Position numbers and translations under genes: made by a program
Part shown: in pieces, positions 32,560-42,655 of the stretch
How positions within the stretch are numbered: position 1 is the first letter of the stretch
Layout of the letters: each line of letters opens with the position of its first letter
NCBI GenBank assembly: GCA_963580285.1
Contig: OY757010.1
Location: 208,972,138-209,036,137, forward strand
Source of the DNA: Lucinisca nassula
Taxonomy: Eukaryota; Mollusca; Bivalvia; Lucinida; Lucinidae
Direction: 5' to 3'
Length of the DNA: 64,000 bases
The notes under the pieces: model-generated
The model's database searches: none
What the model saw: the letters and a program-made list of their open reading frames with translations, nothing else
Told to the model about the DNA's origin: nothing

Positions 32560-32848
32560 TCCTTGACAGCGCAGTGGTTAATGTGTTCGACTTATGATCG
32601 AGAGGTGGTGCATTCGAATCCAGCCACCAGTATCCAGGTGTGTCCTTGGGCAAGATACGTAATAACACTGCACCACTCCACCCAGGTGTAAATGGGTAGC
32701 AGTGGTGTAAAATGGGTAGCAGTGGTGTAAAAGCCACTGCCTCTCTCTCCCGCGTGTGAAAACACCCGGAATGAGTGTTCGAGAGCGATTCAATAAGCTT
32801 GAAGCTTTCATCGCAATCAAACTAAAATAAATTAATATAAATTAGCAC
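32560..32848 (+). mobile_element. tRNA-derived SINE with AT-rich tail
   Basis: The head GACAGCGCAGTGGTTAATGT (A box) and GCATTCGAATCC (B box) is followed by 'cttgggcaagatacgtaata', a partly duplicated 'aaatgggtagcagtggtgta' and an AT-rich tail at 32820-32848. Frames on both strands are incidental. Confidence 0.8.
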
Positions 32849-32865
32849 AGCCTACATGTCTCCTA

Positions 32866-32935
32866 ACCCTTATCTTGCTGAACCACACCCATTTTAGACT
32901 TATCAGCCAATCAGATTCCATTTTCGTTCATGATG
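32866..32935 (-). mobile_element. Family A terminal fragment
   Basis: 'taacccttatcttgctgaac', 'cacacccattttagac' and 'ccaatcagattcc', then a break into the array. Confidence 0.7.
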
Positions 32936-33822
32936 ATAGGGTGCAGACAAGTCAAAATTCACGGGCCAAAATTCACGGTCTTTGGGGGCTGTGCCCTTGA
33001 AAATAAGGTCAAGGTCACCAAAATCTAATCAAATCTTTGGTAGGTTGCAATGATAAACTGTACCAAGTTTGACCCAATTTCATCCATTCGTTCATGATAG
33101 GGAGCAAACAAGCCAAAATTCGCGGTCTTTGGGGGCATGTGCCCCTGAAAATAAGTCCAAGGTCACCAAAATCTAATCAACTCTTTGGTAGGTTGTAATA
33201 ATATATTGTACCAAGTTTGACCCAATTTCATCCATTCGTTCATGAGTTAGGATGCAGAAAAGCTAAAATTCAGAGTCTTTGGGGGCCTGTGCCCTTGAAA
33301 ATTAAATCAAGGTCACCAAAATCTAATCAAAGATTTGGTAGCTAGGTTGCAATAATATATTGTACCGAGTTTGACCCAATTTCATCTATTTGTTCATGAG
33401 ATAGGGTGCAGACAAGCCAAAATTCAGAGTAAAGTGGGGGCCTGTGCCCTTGAAATTAAGGTTAAGGGCACCAATATCTAATCAAATCTGCGGTATGTTT
33501 TAATGATATACTGTTCCAAGTTAGACCAAAATTAATCAATTTGTTCATGAGATAGAGTGCAGACAAGCCATTCTGGCCCAAAATTTACTGTTTTTTGGGG
33601 GGCTGTGCCCTTGGAAGGTGAAGGTCATCATAAACTAATGACTATTTTCCCCATCCTAGTAAATAGCTATGCAAGTTTTGTCAGAATCCATCCATAGGTT
33701 CAGGAGATATAGAGCTTCAAACAGGCTACGCCGATGCCAACACCGACATCAATGCCGACGCAAACGGAATCCACACTAAAACAATAAGTCCTCCTCACCC
33801 CTGGTGGGGGACATAATTAACT
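32936..33822 (+). repeat. ~150 bp tandem array, 5 units (pearl-like)
   Basis: Units contain 'gtctttgggggcctgtgccc', 'ttgaaaataaggtcaaggtc', 'accaaaatctaatcaaatct' and 'gtaccaagtttgacccaatt'. It ends with 'gccaacaccgacatcaatgc' and 'ctggtgggggacataatta'. Confidence 0.8.
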
Positions 33823-33886
33823 TTTTTTTTTTCAGTCAAAATATGGTATATCTGCCAGACTGAATGGTAAAAGAATTAAATGTACA

Positions 33887-34094
33887 TTAACCCATTTAGT
33901 ACCAGAGAACCCCAAAACGGGTAGTATCAAAATGGCCAAAACGCGGCATCTGATCAGGGCCTCCACTGTTTGAAAAAAGTTCAGCCATTTTCCCAAAAAA
34001 TTTTGAAGAAAAGACAACCCGACACCCCTAAATTTTGAAATGGACTCATGCTACATATAGGGAGGAAGATTTCATTTGGTACAAAAAGGGTTAA
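33887..34094 (-). mobile_element. Family D TTAA hairpin MITE, 14 bp from an exon donor
   Basis: TTAACCCATTTAGTACCAGA and GGTACAAAAAGGGTTAA ends. One palindrome arm is mostly deleted, leaving 'acgcggcatctgatcagggc'. It lies just downstream of the TIA1-like exon's donor at 34105-34110. Confidence 0.85.
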
Positions 34095-34110
34095 AATGCT
34101 TTCTACTTAC

Positions 34111-34168
34111 TGCTTGTGTCTTGCTTTGGTTGGTTACTAGGTGATGTTGCCCAATTTACTTTCATCTC
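34111..34168 (-). CDS. TIA1: TIA1/TIAR-like RNA-binding protein, exon for the end of RRM1 and linker
   Basis: A 58 nt minus-strand exon encoding EMKVNWATSPSNQPKQDTS plus one base of a split codon. In TIA1/TIAR proteins the matching (K)EVKVNWAT segment is the last beta strand of RRM1, followed by the short linker to RRM2; Drosophila Rox8 has EIKVNWATSPGNQPK at this place as I recall it. An acceptor (aatttcatttcag) precedes it and a consensus donor (GTAAGT) follows it. It starts in phase 0 and ends in phase 1; joining to the exon at 16737-16824 rebuilds one Lys codon and keeps the frame. The upstream RRM1 exons were not found between here and position 64000. Confidence 0.93.
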
Positions 34169-34385
34169 CTGAAATGAAATTTAAATGTGAAATTTAAAAC
34201 TGTATCAAAAATGGTCTGGAACTTCAGAGAAGGGTCCTTAACTTATATGCTAACAATGAAGGCTCTGACAAGACAGCAGTCTCACCAAAGTCTTCTCTGT
34301 TCAAACACTAGAAACAGGCAAAATATTCAACAGAATTGTTCTCATATAAAATAAGGACCCAGATTTCATTTTGCAGTGTAAAGGT

Positions 34386-34574
34386 TTAACTCTTGCCCTG
34401 CTGAATAAATTTAGCCACACCCATTGCTTATTTTTAACCAATCAGAATACTTGATATAATTTATTTCTATGAATTAACGAAATGAATGTCTAACAATGCA
34501 GATATTGATATGATCTGTATCTACACTGTTGGCAAAAGATAGTGCATATTCTGGTCCAGCAGGATAAGAGTTAA
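34386..34574 (-). mobile_element. Family A TTAA hairpin MITE, worn, reverse orientation
   Basis: TTAACTCTTGCCCTGCTGAA and CAGCAGGATAAGAGTTAA ends. The palindrome has largely collapsed to 'gatattgatatgatctgtat'. It shares its right TTAA with the next element. Confidence 0.8.
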
Positions 34575-34783
34575 CCCTTATCTTGCTGTTCACGACAACC
34601 CCTATCTTTGCAAACAGTATAGATCCAGATCAGATGGCTTCTGGAGAAGCCATCTGATCAGGATCTACACTGTTTGACATGAAGTTTATGAATTTGTAGG
34701 AATAAATTACATCAAGTAATCTGATTGGTTCAAAGTCAGAGATGGGTGTGGCTAAAATGAATATTCAGCAAGAGAAGGGTTAA
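34571..34783 (+). mobile_element. Family A TTAA hairpin MITE, complete, abutting its neighbour
   Basis: TTAACCCTTATCTTGCTGTT and CAGCAAGAGAAGGGTTAA ends, with the palindrome GATGGCTTCTGGAGAAGCCA. It begins in the very TTAA that ends the previous copy. Confidence 0.9.
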
Positions 34784-34809
34784 AGATAGTAAAGAGAGTA
34801 TTTACCCTA

Positions 34810-35005
34810 AATATTCGGACATCTCAACTCCTTACCATACTTTTTCTAAAATTTTAACGAGTACAATTTACTACCCAATGTTGTTTCTACAAATAGGGGA
34901 TGATTAGCAAACAGTGTAGATCCTGATGAGACAGGGAATGGTGTCTCATCCGGGTCTACACTGTTTGCTCAGGCCTGTCAGTCCGAATACATATGGTAAA
35001 TATGG
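34810..35005 (-). mobile_element. Family C-like hairpin MITE, variant core
   Basis: 'attcggacatctcaactcct' and 'tctaaaattttaacgagtac' at the left. The palindrome 'gtgtagatcctgatgagaca' / 'tgtctcatccgggtctacac' has a different centre from the other copies. Confidence 0.6.
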
Positions 35006-35338
35006 TAGATGAAAGGATGAAATCAAAGAAGAACTGGTCATATGCTAAACAGTCTCACTCATATTTTATATGAGATTTTGGAACCCAAGAAAGGCTTATC
35101 GTTCAATCAATATTTTATCAAAACTGCCTGTGATACAAATCATATCTCCTATGCAGTGACTGAGCCCTACTAGCCCTCTCATAAACTTAATATCCCATCC
35201 CCTCCACCCTATGTATCTGACCCCATGTATCTGACCCAAATTTCCGAAGTGGTCAGGTGAAGCATACAATATGAGCAGATGTCATGGTTCCTGAAATGAG
35301 AAAATCTGAAACAGAGAAAAGAGAAAAATTATCACATG

Positions 35339-35495
35339 TTAACCAATTTTATACAGAAATCCCAAAACAGGATACTGGCAGCCAGCCAGGATCAGACGCC
35401 CCAAGACTTGGCATAGACACCCCAAGACATGGCATCTGATCAGAGCCTTCCCCGTTTGCACATAATTTTCCAAAATTGATCTATAAGTAAAATTC
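35339..35495 (-). mobile_element. Family D fragment with duplicated core
   Basis: 'ttaaccaattttatacagaa' and 'atcccaaaacaggatac', followed by two rounds of 'caccccaagacatggcat' and 'ctgatcagagccttcc'. Confidence 0.6.
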
Positions 35496-36146
35496 AACCA
35501 TAAGTGTTGACGTGTCGATAAACCCAAAACAATCAATCAATCAATTCATGTTCACCTGTCCCCTTTTTTGGACAAGTGAAATGTCCTTCAGACATGTGTA
35601 TTTTGTTTGTTTGTTTTTTATTATAAATGCATTCTGTCCTTGGACATGAATTTTTGTTATTTCAATTGGCCTGCGTAAAGTACAAATCAGGCATATGGAC
35701 ATATCAACTGAATTCAGTTTCAAAACCTGTAGCCTTCACAATTCCCCTTTTAAAAATGACAGACAAAATTAAACTTAATTCTTTCGATTCCGACAAGCGG
35801 ATTACTTATTTCTTATGACAAGCAGGAGATCCGTCTGGATTAGTTTTTGCAAATAATCTAAGTTGCTGGACAGCTTGCATCTCCTGGGAACTAGTGTTAG
35901 GTCATAAATATTCAAGACTTTCTTTGATACTGAACAGATCCACAAACCGCCCTTGCACCATACCAACTACCAGTCTAGTTAACTTTCAGGAAGTCCCAAA
36001 TTTATAGGAGTTTCTCAGACATTTTATCATGTTTCTTCATTACAGGAATCACATTGTCGGTACTCCTAAAGACTATCCTTAATATTTTTCAGATATTATT
36101 AAACTGAAGAAGTTGAGCAAATATGATCTTGAACTGTAGCCCTAAG
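35496..36146. other. No recognised feature
   Basis: Unique AT-rich sequence, with no exon supported by splice signals. Confidence 0.45.
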
Positions 36147-36353
36147 ATAACCCTTATTCTGTTGTTCACGAAAACCCCTACCTTTGCCAACAGTGAAGAT
36201 CCAGATCAGATGGCTTCAGAAGCCATCTGATCAGAATCTGCACTGCCATTCAGTATGCGAATTTGAATGAATAAAATACATCAAGTAATTTGATTGGATG
36301 AAATGTAAATGAGTGTGGCTAAATTAATTTACGCAGCAGGATAAGGGCCAAAC
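36147..36353 (+). mobile_element. Family A hairpin MITE, end bases mutated
   Basis: 'ataacccttattctgttgtt' and 'cgcagcaggataagggccaa' ends. The palindrome has lost bases at its centre (GATGGCTTCAGAAGCCATC). Confidence 0.8.
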
Positions 36354-36492
36354 CATTTATATTGGACACTCCAAAATTGGACAATAGCAAACAGAGCGGG
36401 CTCAGATCAGTCTGTCTGATCTCAGCAGATGATTCTTTTCAGGAAAAAAATGGGCTACAGTAAAAATCCTAAAAATCCTTTCAGGATTTGCT

Positions 36493-36701
36493 TTAACCTG
36501 CTGAATATTTAATTTAGCCACACCCATTTCTGATTTTTAACCAATCAGAATTCTTGATGTTATTCATTTCTCTATATCCATAAACTGAATGTCAAATAGT
36601 GTAGATCCTGATCAGATGGCTTCTTCAGAAGCCATCTGATCTGGATTTACACTGTTTGCAAAAATAGGGGTTTTCGCCAACAGCAGGCTATTAAAGGTTA
36701 A
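36493..36701 (-). mobile_element. Family A TTAA hairpin MITE, reverse orientation
   Basis: TTAACCTGCTGAATATTTA (left TIR shortened) and 'caacagcaggctattaaagg' then TTAA at the right. The palindrome is intact. Confidence 0.82.
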
Positions 36702-36868
36702 TTCTCCTAAAATTTTAACAAATTTGTTTCATGATCCAGCAAGGCGTTCAGAAGGTGCGGAGGGAATAGCAAAAAGTGTAGACTCAGATCAGACTGCTCC
36801 TTCAGGAGCAGTCTGATCTGGGACTGCACAGTTTGCGGAGGCTTATCTGTCCTAATATTTAGGATCAC
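36702..36868 (-). mobile_element. Family C hairpin MITE
   Basis: 'attctcctaaaattttaaca', 'catgatccagcaaggcgttc', palindrome 'gactcagatcagactgctcc' / 'ggagcagtctgatctgggac' and 'taatatttaggatcacc'. Confidence 0.75.
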
Positions 36869-37254
36869 CAGAAAGCTAGAGAATGTAATTGATTACATCA
36901 AGATAAATTCGGAAAGCATCAACACAAATTTCTTTCCATGGAGTCACTTGTAGCCAAAACAAGGTAAAATTAACGACACAAAGACACGATCCAGTCTGCA
37001 GCCTGTCTTCTTACTAATTGACTTGAAAATAACAGGACAAAATAGAAGAGAACAAGAATTCTGACAAAGTCTAAGCTCCACATGTGGGGAACAAATCTGA
37101 CCCAAACATTAGGGTAGACAAAATGCTGGTGACTGGATATAAATGAAAATCAGATCCCAATATTGTGTTGTGTGACAAAAAATATCACCTGACATTTAAA
37201 ATGTGTTGTCATAATTATTATTTCAGAAAAAAAACAACAACGTAACATTAAGAT

Positions 37255-37371
37255 TTTAAATCTTATCCTGGGGAACAGGACAATCCATACTTTTAGATTC
37301 TGAAGAAGCCATCTGATCGGGTTGGTTCTACATCGTTTATCCCACAGTTTATGAAATGAACAAATATATTA
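37255..37371 (+). mobile_element. Left part of a family A MITE opened by a 2.15 kb insertion
   Basis: 'aatcttatcctggggaacag', 'gaagaagccatctgatcggg' and 'cacagtttatgaaatgaaca' follow family A order and stop at TTA. The continuation 'tatatcaagtaatttgacta' lies at 39521-39560. Confidence 0.7.
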
Positions 37372-39520
37372 CCGTATTCGCCCTAATTACTGCACATGCT
37401 CCTATAAGCCCACACCAAAGCTATTTTTGAAAAGGAAATGCATAAGCGCACACTTTACAGTAACCTCCCCTTGAAGCTCTCAGGGTAAATCTATAAAAAA
37501 CTTTAGTTATTTCTTCCACAGTAAAGGCAATGCTTAAGACTTAGTATCCTTTGCCTTCCCATTAAATATCAGTATGCATCATCTCGGAAGCTATTGTTTT
37601 CATATCAAGTGTGCGCTAATTACCGTATTCGACCTATTTACCGCACCGTGCGGTTAGTCTTTTCAAAATTGTATGAAAATATTGTGGTGAAAATCTACCT
37701 AAAAAGCACACACTCAATACGAAAAAAATACGAAAAAAAAAGCTTCCGATATGATTATTTTATAGAGTTGAATTTCAGCATAGGGGTTCACCACATATAC
37801 ATATGATTGTCCGGTCCAAAGATCCAGCAAAACTCAATATATGAATTTGTTTGGAGGTTACTGTAAAGTGTGCGCTTGTGTATTTTTTCCAGAAAAAGCT
37901 TGGGTGTGCGCTTATAGGAGCATGTGCGGTAAATAGGTCGAATACAGTAGGTAGATTTTTTCGCCATGATTTTTGGACACGATTTTGAAACAAGAGGGCC
38001 CAGAGGGCCCTGGTTCGCTCACCTGATCCAATGTAAAACAAGTGGGCCCCGGGCAGGGTCAATTTTGGCCCCAGGGCTATAATTTGAACAATCTTGGTAG
38101 AGGTCCACAAGATGAAGCTTCATATCGAATATGAAAGACCTGGGCTTTGTGGTTTCAGAGAAGAAGATTTTAAAGGTTTACCCTGCATATAGAACTCTTT
38201 GTAAAACAAGATTTTCCCTATATAAGTCTATGTTAAACCAAAGGGCCCCGGAGCGGGGGCATTTTTGGCCCCAGGGCTATAATTTGAACAATCTTGGTAG
38301 AGGTCTACTAGCTGAAGCTTCATAACAAATATCGAAGACCTAAGCCTTGTGTTTCAGAAGATGATTTTTAAAGATTTTCCCTATATAAGTCTATGTAAAA
38401 CCAAACGGCCACATGGCGGGGGCATTTTTGGTCTCAGGGCTATAATTTGATCAATCTTTATAGAGGTCCACTAGCTGAAGCTTCATAACAAATATTGAAG
38501 ACCTAAGCCTTGTGGTTTCAGAGAAGAAGATTTTTCAAGATTTTCCCTATATAAGCCCATGTAAAACCAAAGGGCCCAGGTGCGGGGGCATTTTTGGCCC
38601 CAGTACTATAATTTGAACAATCTTGGTAGAGGTCCACAAGATGAAGCTTCATACCAAATATCAAAGACCTGGGCCTTGCAGTTTCAGAGAAGAAGATTTT
38701 TAAAGATTTTCCCTATATAAGCCTATGTAAAACAAAAGGGCCCCGGTGCGGGGGCATTTTTGGCCCCAGCACTATAATTTGAACAATCTTGGTAGGGGTC
38801 CACTAGATAAAGCTTCATACCAAATATCAAAGACCTGGGCCTTGCGGTTTCAGAAAAGAAGATTTTTCAAGATTTTCTCTATATAAGCCCATGTAAAACC
38901 AAAGGGCCCCCGTGCGGGGGCATTTTTAGCTCCAGCACTATAATTTGAACAATCTTGGTAGGGGTCCACTAGATGAAGCTTCATACCAAATATCAAAGAC
39001 CTGGGCCTTTCGGTTTCAGAGAAGAAGATTTTTAAAGATTTTCCCGATATAAGCCCATGTAAAACCAAAGGGCCCCGGTGCGGGGGCATTTTTGGCTCCA
39101 GCACTATAATTTGAACAATCTTGGTAGGGGTCCACTAGATGAAGCTTCATACCAAATATCAAAGACCTGGGCCTTGCGGTTTCAGAGAAGAAGATTTTTT
39201 AAGTTTTCGGTGAAAAAAATCTATTTTTGGCTACTGTGACCTATATGTGAAACGGACCGGAACCATTTGAACAACTTTGAAAGGGGACCACCTAAGGATC
39301 ATTCCTGTGAAGTTTGGTCAAAATCCGATCAGTGGTTTAGGAGGAGATGTCGTTTGAAGAAAAAGTTTACGGACGCACTCACGCACGCACGCACGCACGC
39401 ACGGACGCACGGACGCACGACGGACGACGGACAAAAAGTGATCCCAAAAGCTCACCTTGTCACTACGTGACAGGTGAGCTAAAAACTAAGGGCACAGTGC
39501 GGTAATCAGGGCAAATACTG
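37372..39520. mobile_element. Composite element with CNGTATTYGCCC termini in a TA target
   Basis: The left end CCGTATTCGCCCTAATTACT is inverted at the right end as GGTAATCAGGGCAAATACTG; TA flanks both (37370-37371, 39521-39522). Internal copies of the same end lie at 37623-37645 (direct) and 37915-37948 (inverted), so a ~577 bp element (37372-37948) may be nested or fused with a second one. TA with CNGTA suggests the Tc1/mariner-pogo group (inference). It also carries the array at 37980-39485. Confidence 0.65.
37980..39485 (+). repeat. Pearl-like element: ~165 bp array, 7 units, with (ACGC/ACGG)n
   Basis: Opens 'acaagagggcccagagggcc' then GCTCACCTG, and closes CAGGTGAGCTAAAAA (inverted). Units contain 'gggggcatttttggccccag', 'ctataatttgaacaatcttg' and 'gaagcttcataccaaatatc', spaced 161-168 bp. 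A (ACGC/ACGG)n tract lies at 39371-39431. A fragment of its right end recurs at 46965-47075. Confidence 0.85.
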
Positions 39521-39559
39521 TATATCAAGTAATTTGACTAATGGGTGTGACAAAAATCA

Positions 39560-40918
39560 TTCTAATGCACCTGCATATGTAACACGACATCTGATTGGAC
39601 ATAATTCTAATGCACTTGCATATGTAACACTACATCTGATTGGACATAATTCTTATGCACTTGCGTATGTAACACGACGTCTGATTGGACCAGAGCTCTA
39701 GATAAGGTTTTCAGCTAATGATTATTTTACTCCCAGTTTTAAATTCCAATGCGGAAAATTGAAAAGTCAATGAGTAAAGAATTAATGAATGAAACAGTTG
39801 TGCCAAAATGCTTTTTGGCCCTTTTCCGAACGGTCAATTACCGATGTGATCACACCATCAATAAGTTTTCTTACAATCTTCTGCCTGCTCATCCCTAATG
39901 AAGTATCTTAACAATGACGCCATATTTTCAGCTTAATTCTTCTTGAAACGTCCAGCACGGACGTTTAATTGACGATGAGAAGCCATGTTGTTTGATTGTT
40001 TGCACTGTGGTCCAAGCGCTTACAATTCGAACAAAAAAGTCGATAAGCGGTTGAATGAAACGGATTATAGCGTGTTCGATTAGCAAATACTGCAATTCCG
40101 GTTACGTCTGATAAAAACTGGGATTGCGTACCGGCCATATTTCGGTATGTTTTCTTACCTTCGGGTTACATTTCTAATGCGTTTTTTGCCTAATAATATG
40201 CGTGAAAACGCATTACGCATTACACGCATTATCTAGGGCTCTGTGGACATAATTCTAATGCACTTGCGTAACATGATGAATGATTGGACATAATTCTAAT
40301 GCACTTGCGTATGTAACACAACGTCTGATTGGACATAATTCTATTTCACTTGCGTATGTAACACAACGTCTGATTGGACATAATTTTAATGCACTTGCGT
40401 AACACGATGTCTGATTGGACATAATTCTAATTCACTTGCGTATGTAACACAACGTCTGATTGGACATAATTTTAATGCACTTGCGTATGTAACAAGACAT
40501 CTGATTGGACATAATTTTAATGCACTTGCATAACACGATGTCTGATTGGACATAATTCTAATGCACTTGTGTATGTAACACGAAATCTGATTGGACATAA
40601 TTCTTATGCACTTGCGTATGTAACACGACATCTGATATGACATAATTCTAATGCACTTGCGTATGTAACACGACATCTGATTGGACATAATTCTAATTCA
40701 CTTGCGTATGTAACATGATGTCTGAATGGACATAATTCTAATGCACTTGCATATTTCACATGACGTCTGATTGGACATAATTCTAAAGCACTTGTGTATG
40801 TAACACAACGTCTGATTGGATATAATTCTAATGCACTTGAGTATGTAACACGACATCCCATTGGACATATTTCTAATGCACTTGCATATGTAAAGCAATG
40901 TCTGATTGGACAATGTCA
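39560..40918 (+). repeat. 45 bp satellite, ~18 units in two blocks
   Basis: The unit reads TCTGATTGGACATAATTCTA, then ATGCACTTGCGTATGTAACA and CGACG. Three units occupy 39560-39690 and about fifteen occupy 40244-40918; the gap is the insertion at 39691-40243. Because 45 is a multiple of three, minus-strand frames stay open with a 15-residue period; they are not genes. Confidence 0.93.
39691..40243. mobile_element. hAT-like DNA element (553 bp) inserted in the satellite
   Basis: Terminal inverted repeats CAGAGCTCTAGATAA and TTATCTAGGGCTCTG (14 of 15). A 5 bp target duplication TGGAC lies at 39686-39690 and 40244-40248; removing the element and one copy restores the satellite unit. No transposase frame is present. 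The CAGAG ends fit hAT-type elements; a 5 bp duplication is shorter than the usual 8 bp. Confidence 0.85.
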
Positions 40919-41500
40919 AAAATTTGCGACAGTATGTGATAAACAGTCGGAAACTAGACATCAACATGTAATGTTTATCATTGGGTAACATTCTGTGGCA
41001 TCTCAACTGGTCTGCACTGTTTGCTCAGCCAGGTCTGTATGTAAGTTAAATACAGTACATCACATGGGCATGTTTCCCTACAGAAATACCCTCACAAGCT
41101 ATCCCAACTAATGAATTATTAAACTCTACGGCTGCAATAATTACACTGGCGTTTTAATTTATGACATACTGACAACCGCACAAGTCATCAAGCTGCGTTT
41201 TTATGATTTTCTCCAGTTGTATCATTGATCTGGTCTTTGTGATAGTGTATTTCAACAACCCAGGAGCAATTCCAATGGACTTGTTCTTGTTTTATAAATT
41301 TATAATAACTTTCCTCATCTCATGCATGCAAACAAATTGATTACTTCCCCACAGATCTAACAGAATCCTCGAAACCATATAAAACAGAGTTATCTGTATG
41401 TCTGACCAACCCAGAATTTCAACTGTTGTTTTTTGTTTGTTTGTATTGGAGCCAGTCAGTACTTTCCACTCTTTTCCTGGGCAGGTTTATACAGTAAAAG
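40919..41500. other. No recognised feature
   Basis: Unique AT-rich sequence apart from a family D-like scrap at 40985-41040 ('tctgcactgtttgctcagcc'). Confidence 0.45.
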
Positions 41501-41501
41501 A

Positions 41502-41714
41502 TTAACCCTTATCTTGCTGAATATTCATTTTAACCACACCCATTTCTGACTTTGAACCAATCAGATTACTTCATGTAATTTGTTCTTACGAATCCAAAAA
41601 CTTCATGTCAAACCGTGTAGATCCTGATCAGATGGCTTCTTCAGAAGCCATCTGATCTGGATCTACACTGTTTCCAAAGATTCGGGTTGTCGTGAACAGC
41701 ATGATAAGAGTTAA
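41502..41714 (-). mobile_element. Family A TTAA hairpin MITE, complete, reverse orientation
   Basis: TTAACCCTTATCTTGCTGAA and CAGCATGATAAGAGTTAA ends, with the palindrome GATGGCTTCTTCAGAAGCCA. Confidence 0.92.
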
Positions 41715-41773
41715 CCCATAAAATGCCAGTCACGACAAATGTCGTCTGCTTTCCCCACATGCAATGGGTTAAT
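41711..41773. mobile_element. 63 bp TTAA-bounded mini-element abutting family A
   Basis: TTAACCCATAAAATGCCAGT at the left and CATGCAATGGGTTAA at the right, around 'cacgacaaatgtcgtctgc'. It shares TTAA 41711-41714 with its neighbour. A related scrap follows the family A copy ending at 57834. Confidence 0.6.
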
Positions 41774-41839
41774 ACCCCATGTTGAGCCTTAAAATAGCTG
41801 GATGAGTGGCAAACAAGAGACATCTGCAGGTTACCTTAA

Positions 41840-41930
41840 AAGTAATTTTTTGCAAATGGTGTGGACCCAGATCAGACTGCTCCTGTGGGAGCAGTCTGAT
41901 CTGGGCCCACACTGTTTGCCTGTATGCTTT
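41840..41930. repeat. Family C-type palindrome without clear ends
   Basis: 'gtgtggacccagatcagact' / GCTCCTGTGGGAGC / 'agtctgatctgggcccacac'. Both arms read CCAGATC, so this copy lacks the usual arm mismatch. Confidence 0.7.
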
Positions 41931-42262
41931 TGTTTGTTTGATTTAAGGTTTAACGTTCCCGTGACCAACCCTGCCCATTGGGTCTTGAAGAAATGGATGG
42001 GCTGCATGATGCTTCCAAGCAGAGCTGAAGTCGACCGCAAGCGAGTATTGGTAAACCGCTCAGAGGAGCTAAGGCTGCCCAGGCAACAAAGTGCGAGTCG
42101 GATTGCCCATGCTTATAAACTCTATTGGTTTCATTGGGCGCCAGGGCTTGAGATGTCATTTCATCTCAATGTCGGGTAAATGTTCCACAAAATTGGAAGC
42201 ATCATCTCCAAAATGACCTATACAATGTTGACGGGGACTTAAACCTCAAATCAAACAAACAA
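41931..42262 (+). mobile_element. SINE-like element preceded by an inverted 3' fragment
   Basis: 41931-41965 is the tail of the family in minus orientation ('tttgatttaaggtttaacgt'). At about 41966 it switches to a plus-oriented copy ending 'ttaaacctcaaatcaaacaa'. The two tails face each other as an inverted repeat. Confidence 0.8.
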
Positions 42263-42655
42263 AACTTATCCAACATATAACAATGGAAGAGTCTATCAGT
42301 ACACATGGGGCTAAACAAGGTTCTGATGTCAGTGAATCACACGTCGACCAAGATGGGGTTGGAAAAACTCCCCTAAAACAAAGCAATATCAGTCCAAAAA
42401 ACATGTGTCTGTAAAGTTTACAAGTGTCCCAACACCAATGGCATAGCTGGACCTTCCTGTACTTTCATAAAGGTCCGCGAAAAGCAATTAATTAAATAAA
42501 TGATTATGGTGCAGGATGGTACAATGGCATTAAGTTCAAGATTATTAAATTAATAAAAAAACAGTATTAAGTATTTGAGTGCAAAATCCCAACAATATTG
42601 AGGGCTAACTGTAAGGCAATATGAAAACTACAGATGACGATAGAACCCCAAACCA

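Larger units (their letters stand above)
16825..34110 (-). other. 17.3 kb intron of the TIA1-like gene, filled with transposons
   Basis: Lies between two phase-compatible TIA1-like exons. It contains more than twenty recognisable SINE, MITE and foldback insertions, listed separately. No further TIA1-like exon was recognised inside it. Confidence 0.8.

Noticed and set aside
35085..35312. Strong acceptor (polypyrimidine tract, TTTCAG) on the minus strand
   Set aside because: All frames after it lack TIA1 RRM1 similarity and two hit early stops; no convincing donor.
6210..37000. CRISPR-like arrays suggested by repeated palindromes
   Set aside because: The palindromes are dispersed MITEs with no regular spacers, in a eukaryotic genome.
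40386..41006. Overlapping minus-strand frames with 15-residue repeats rich in Cys
   Set aside because: Direct result of a 45 bp satellite; phases stay open because 45 is divisible by three.
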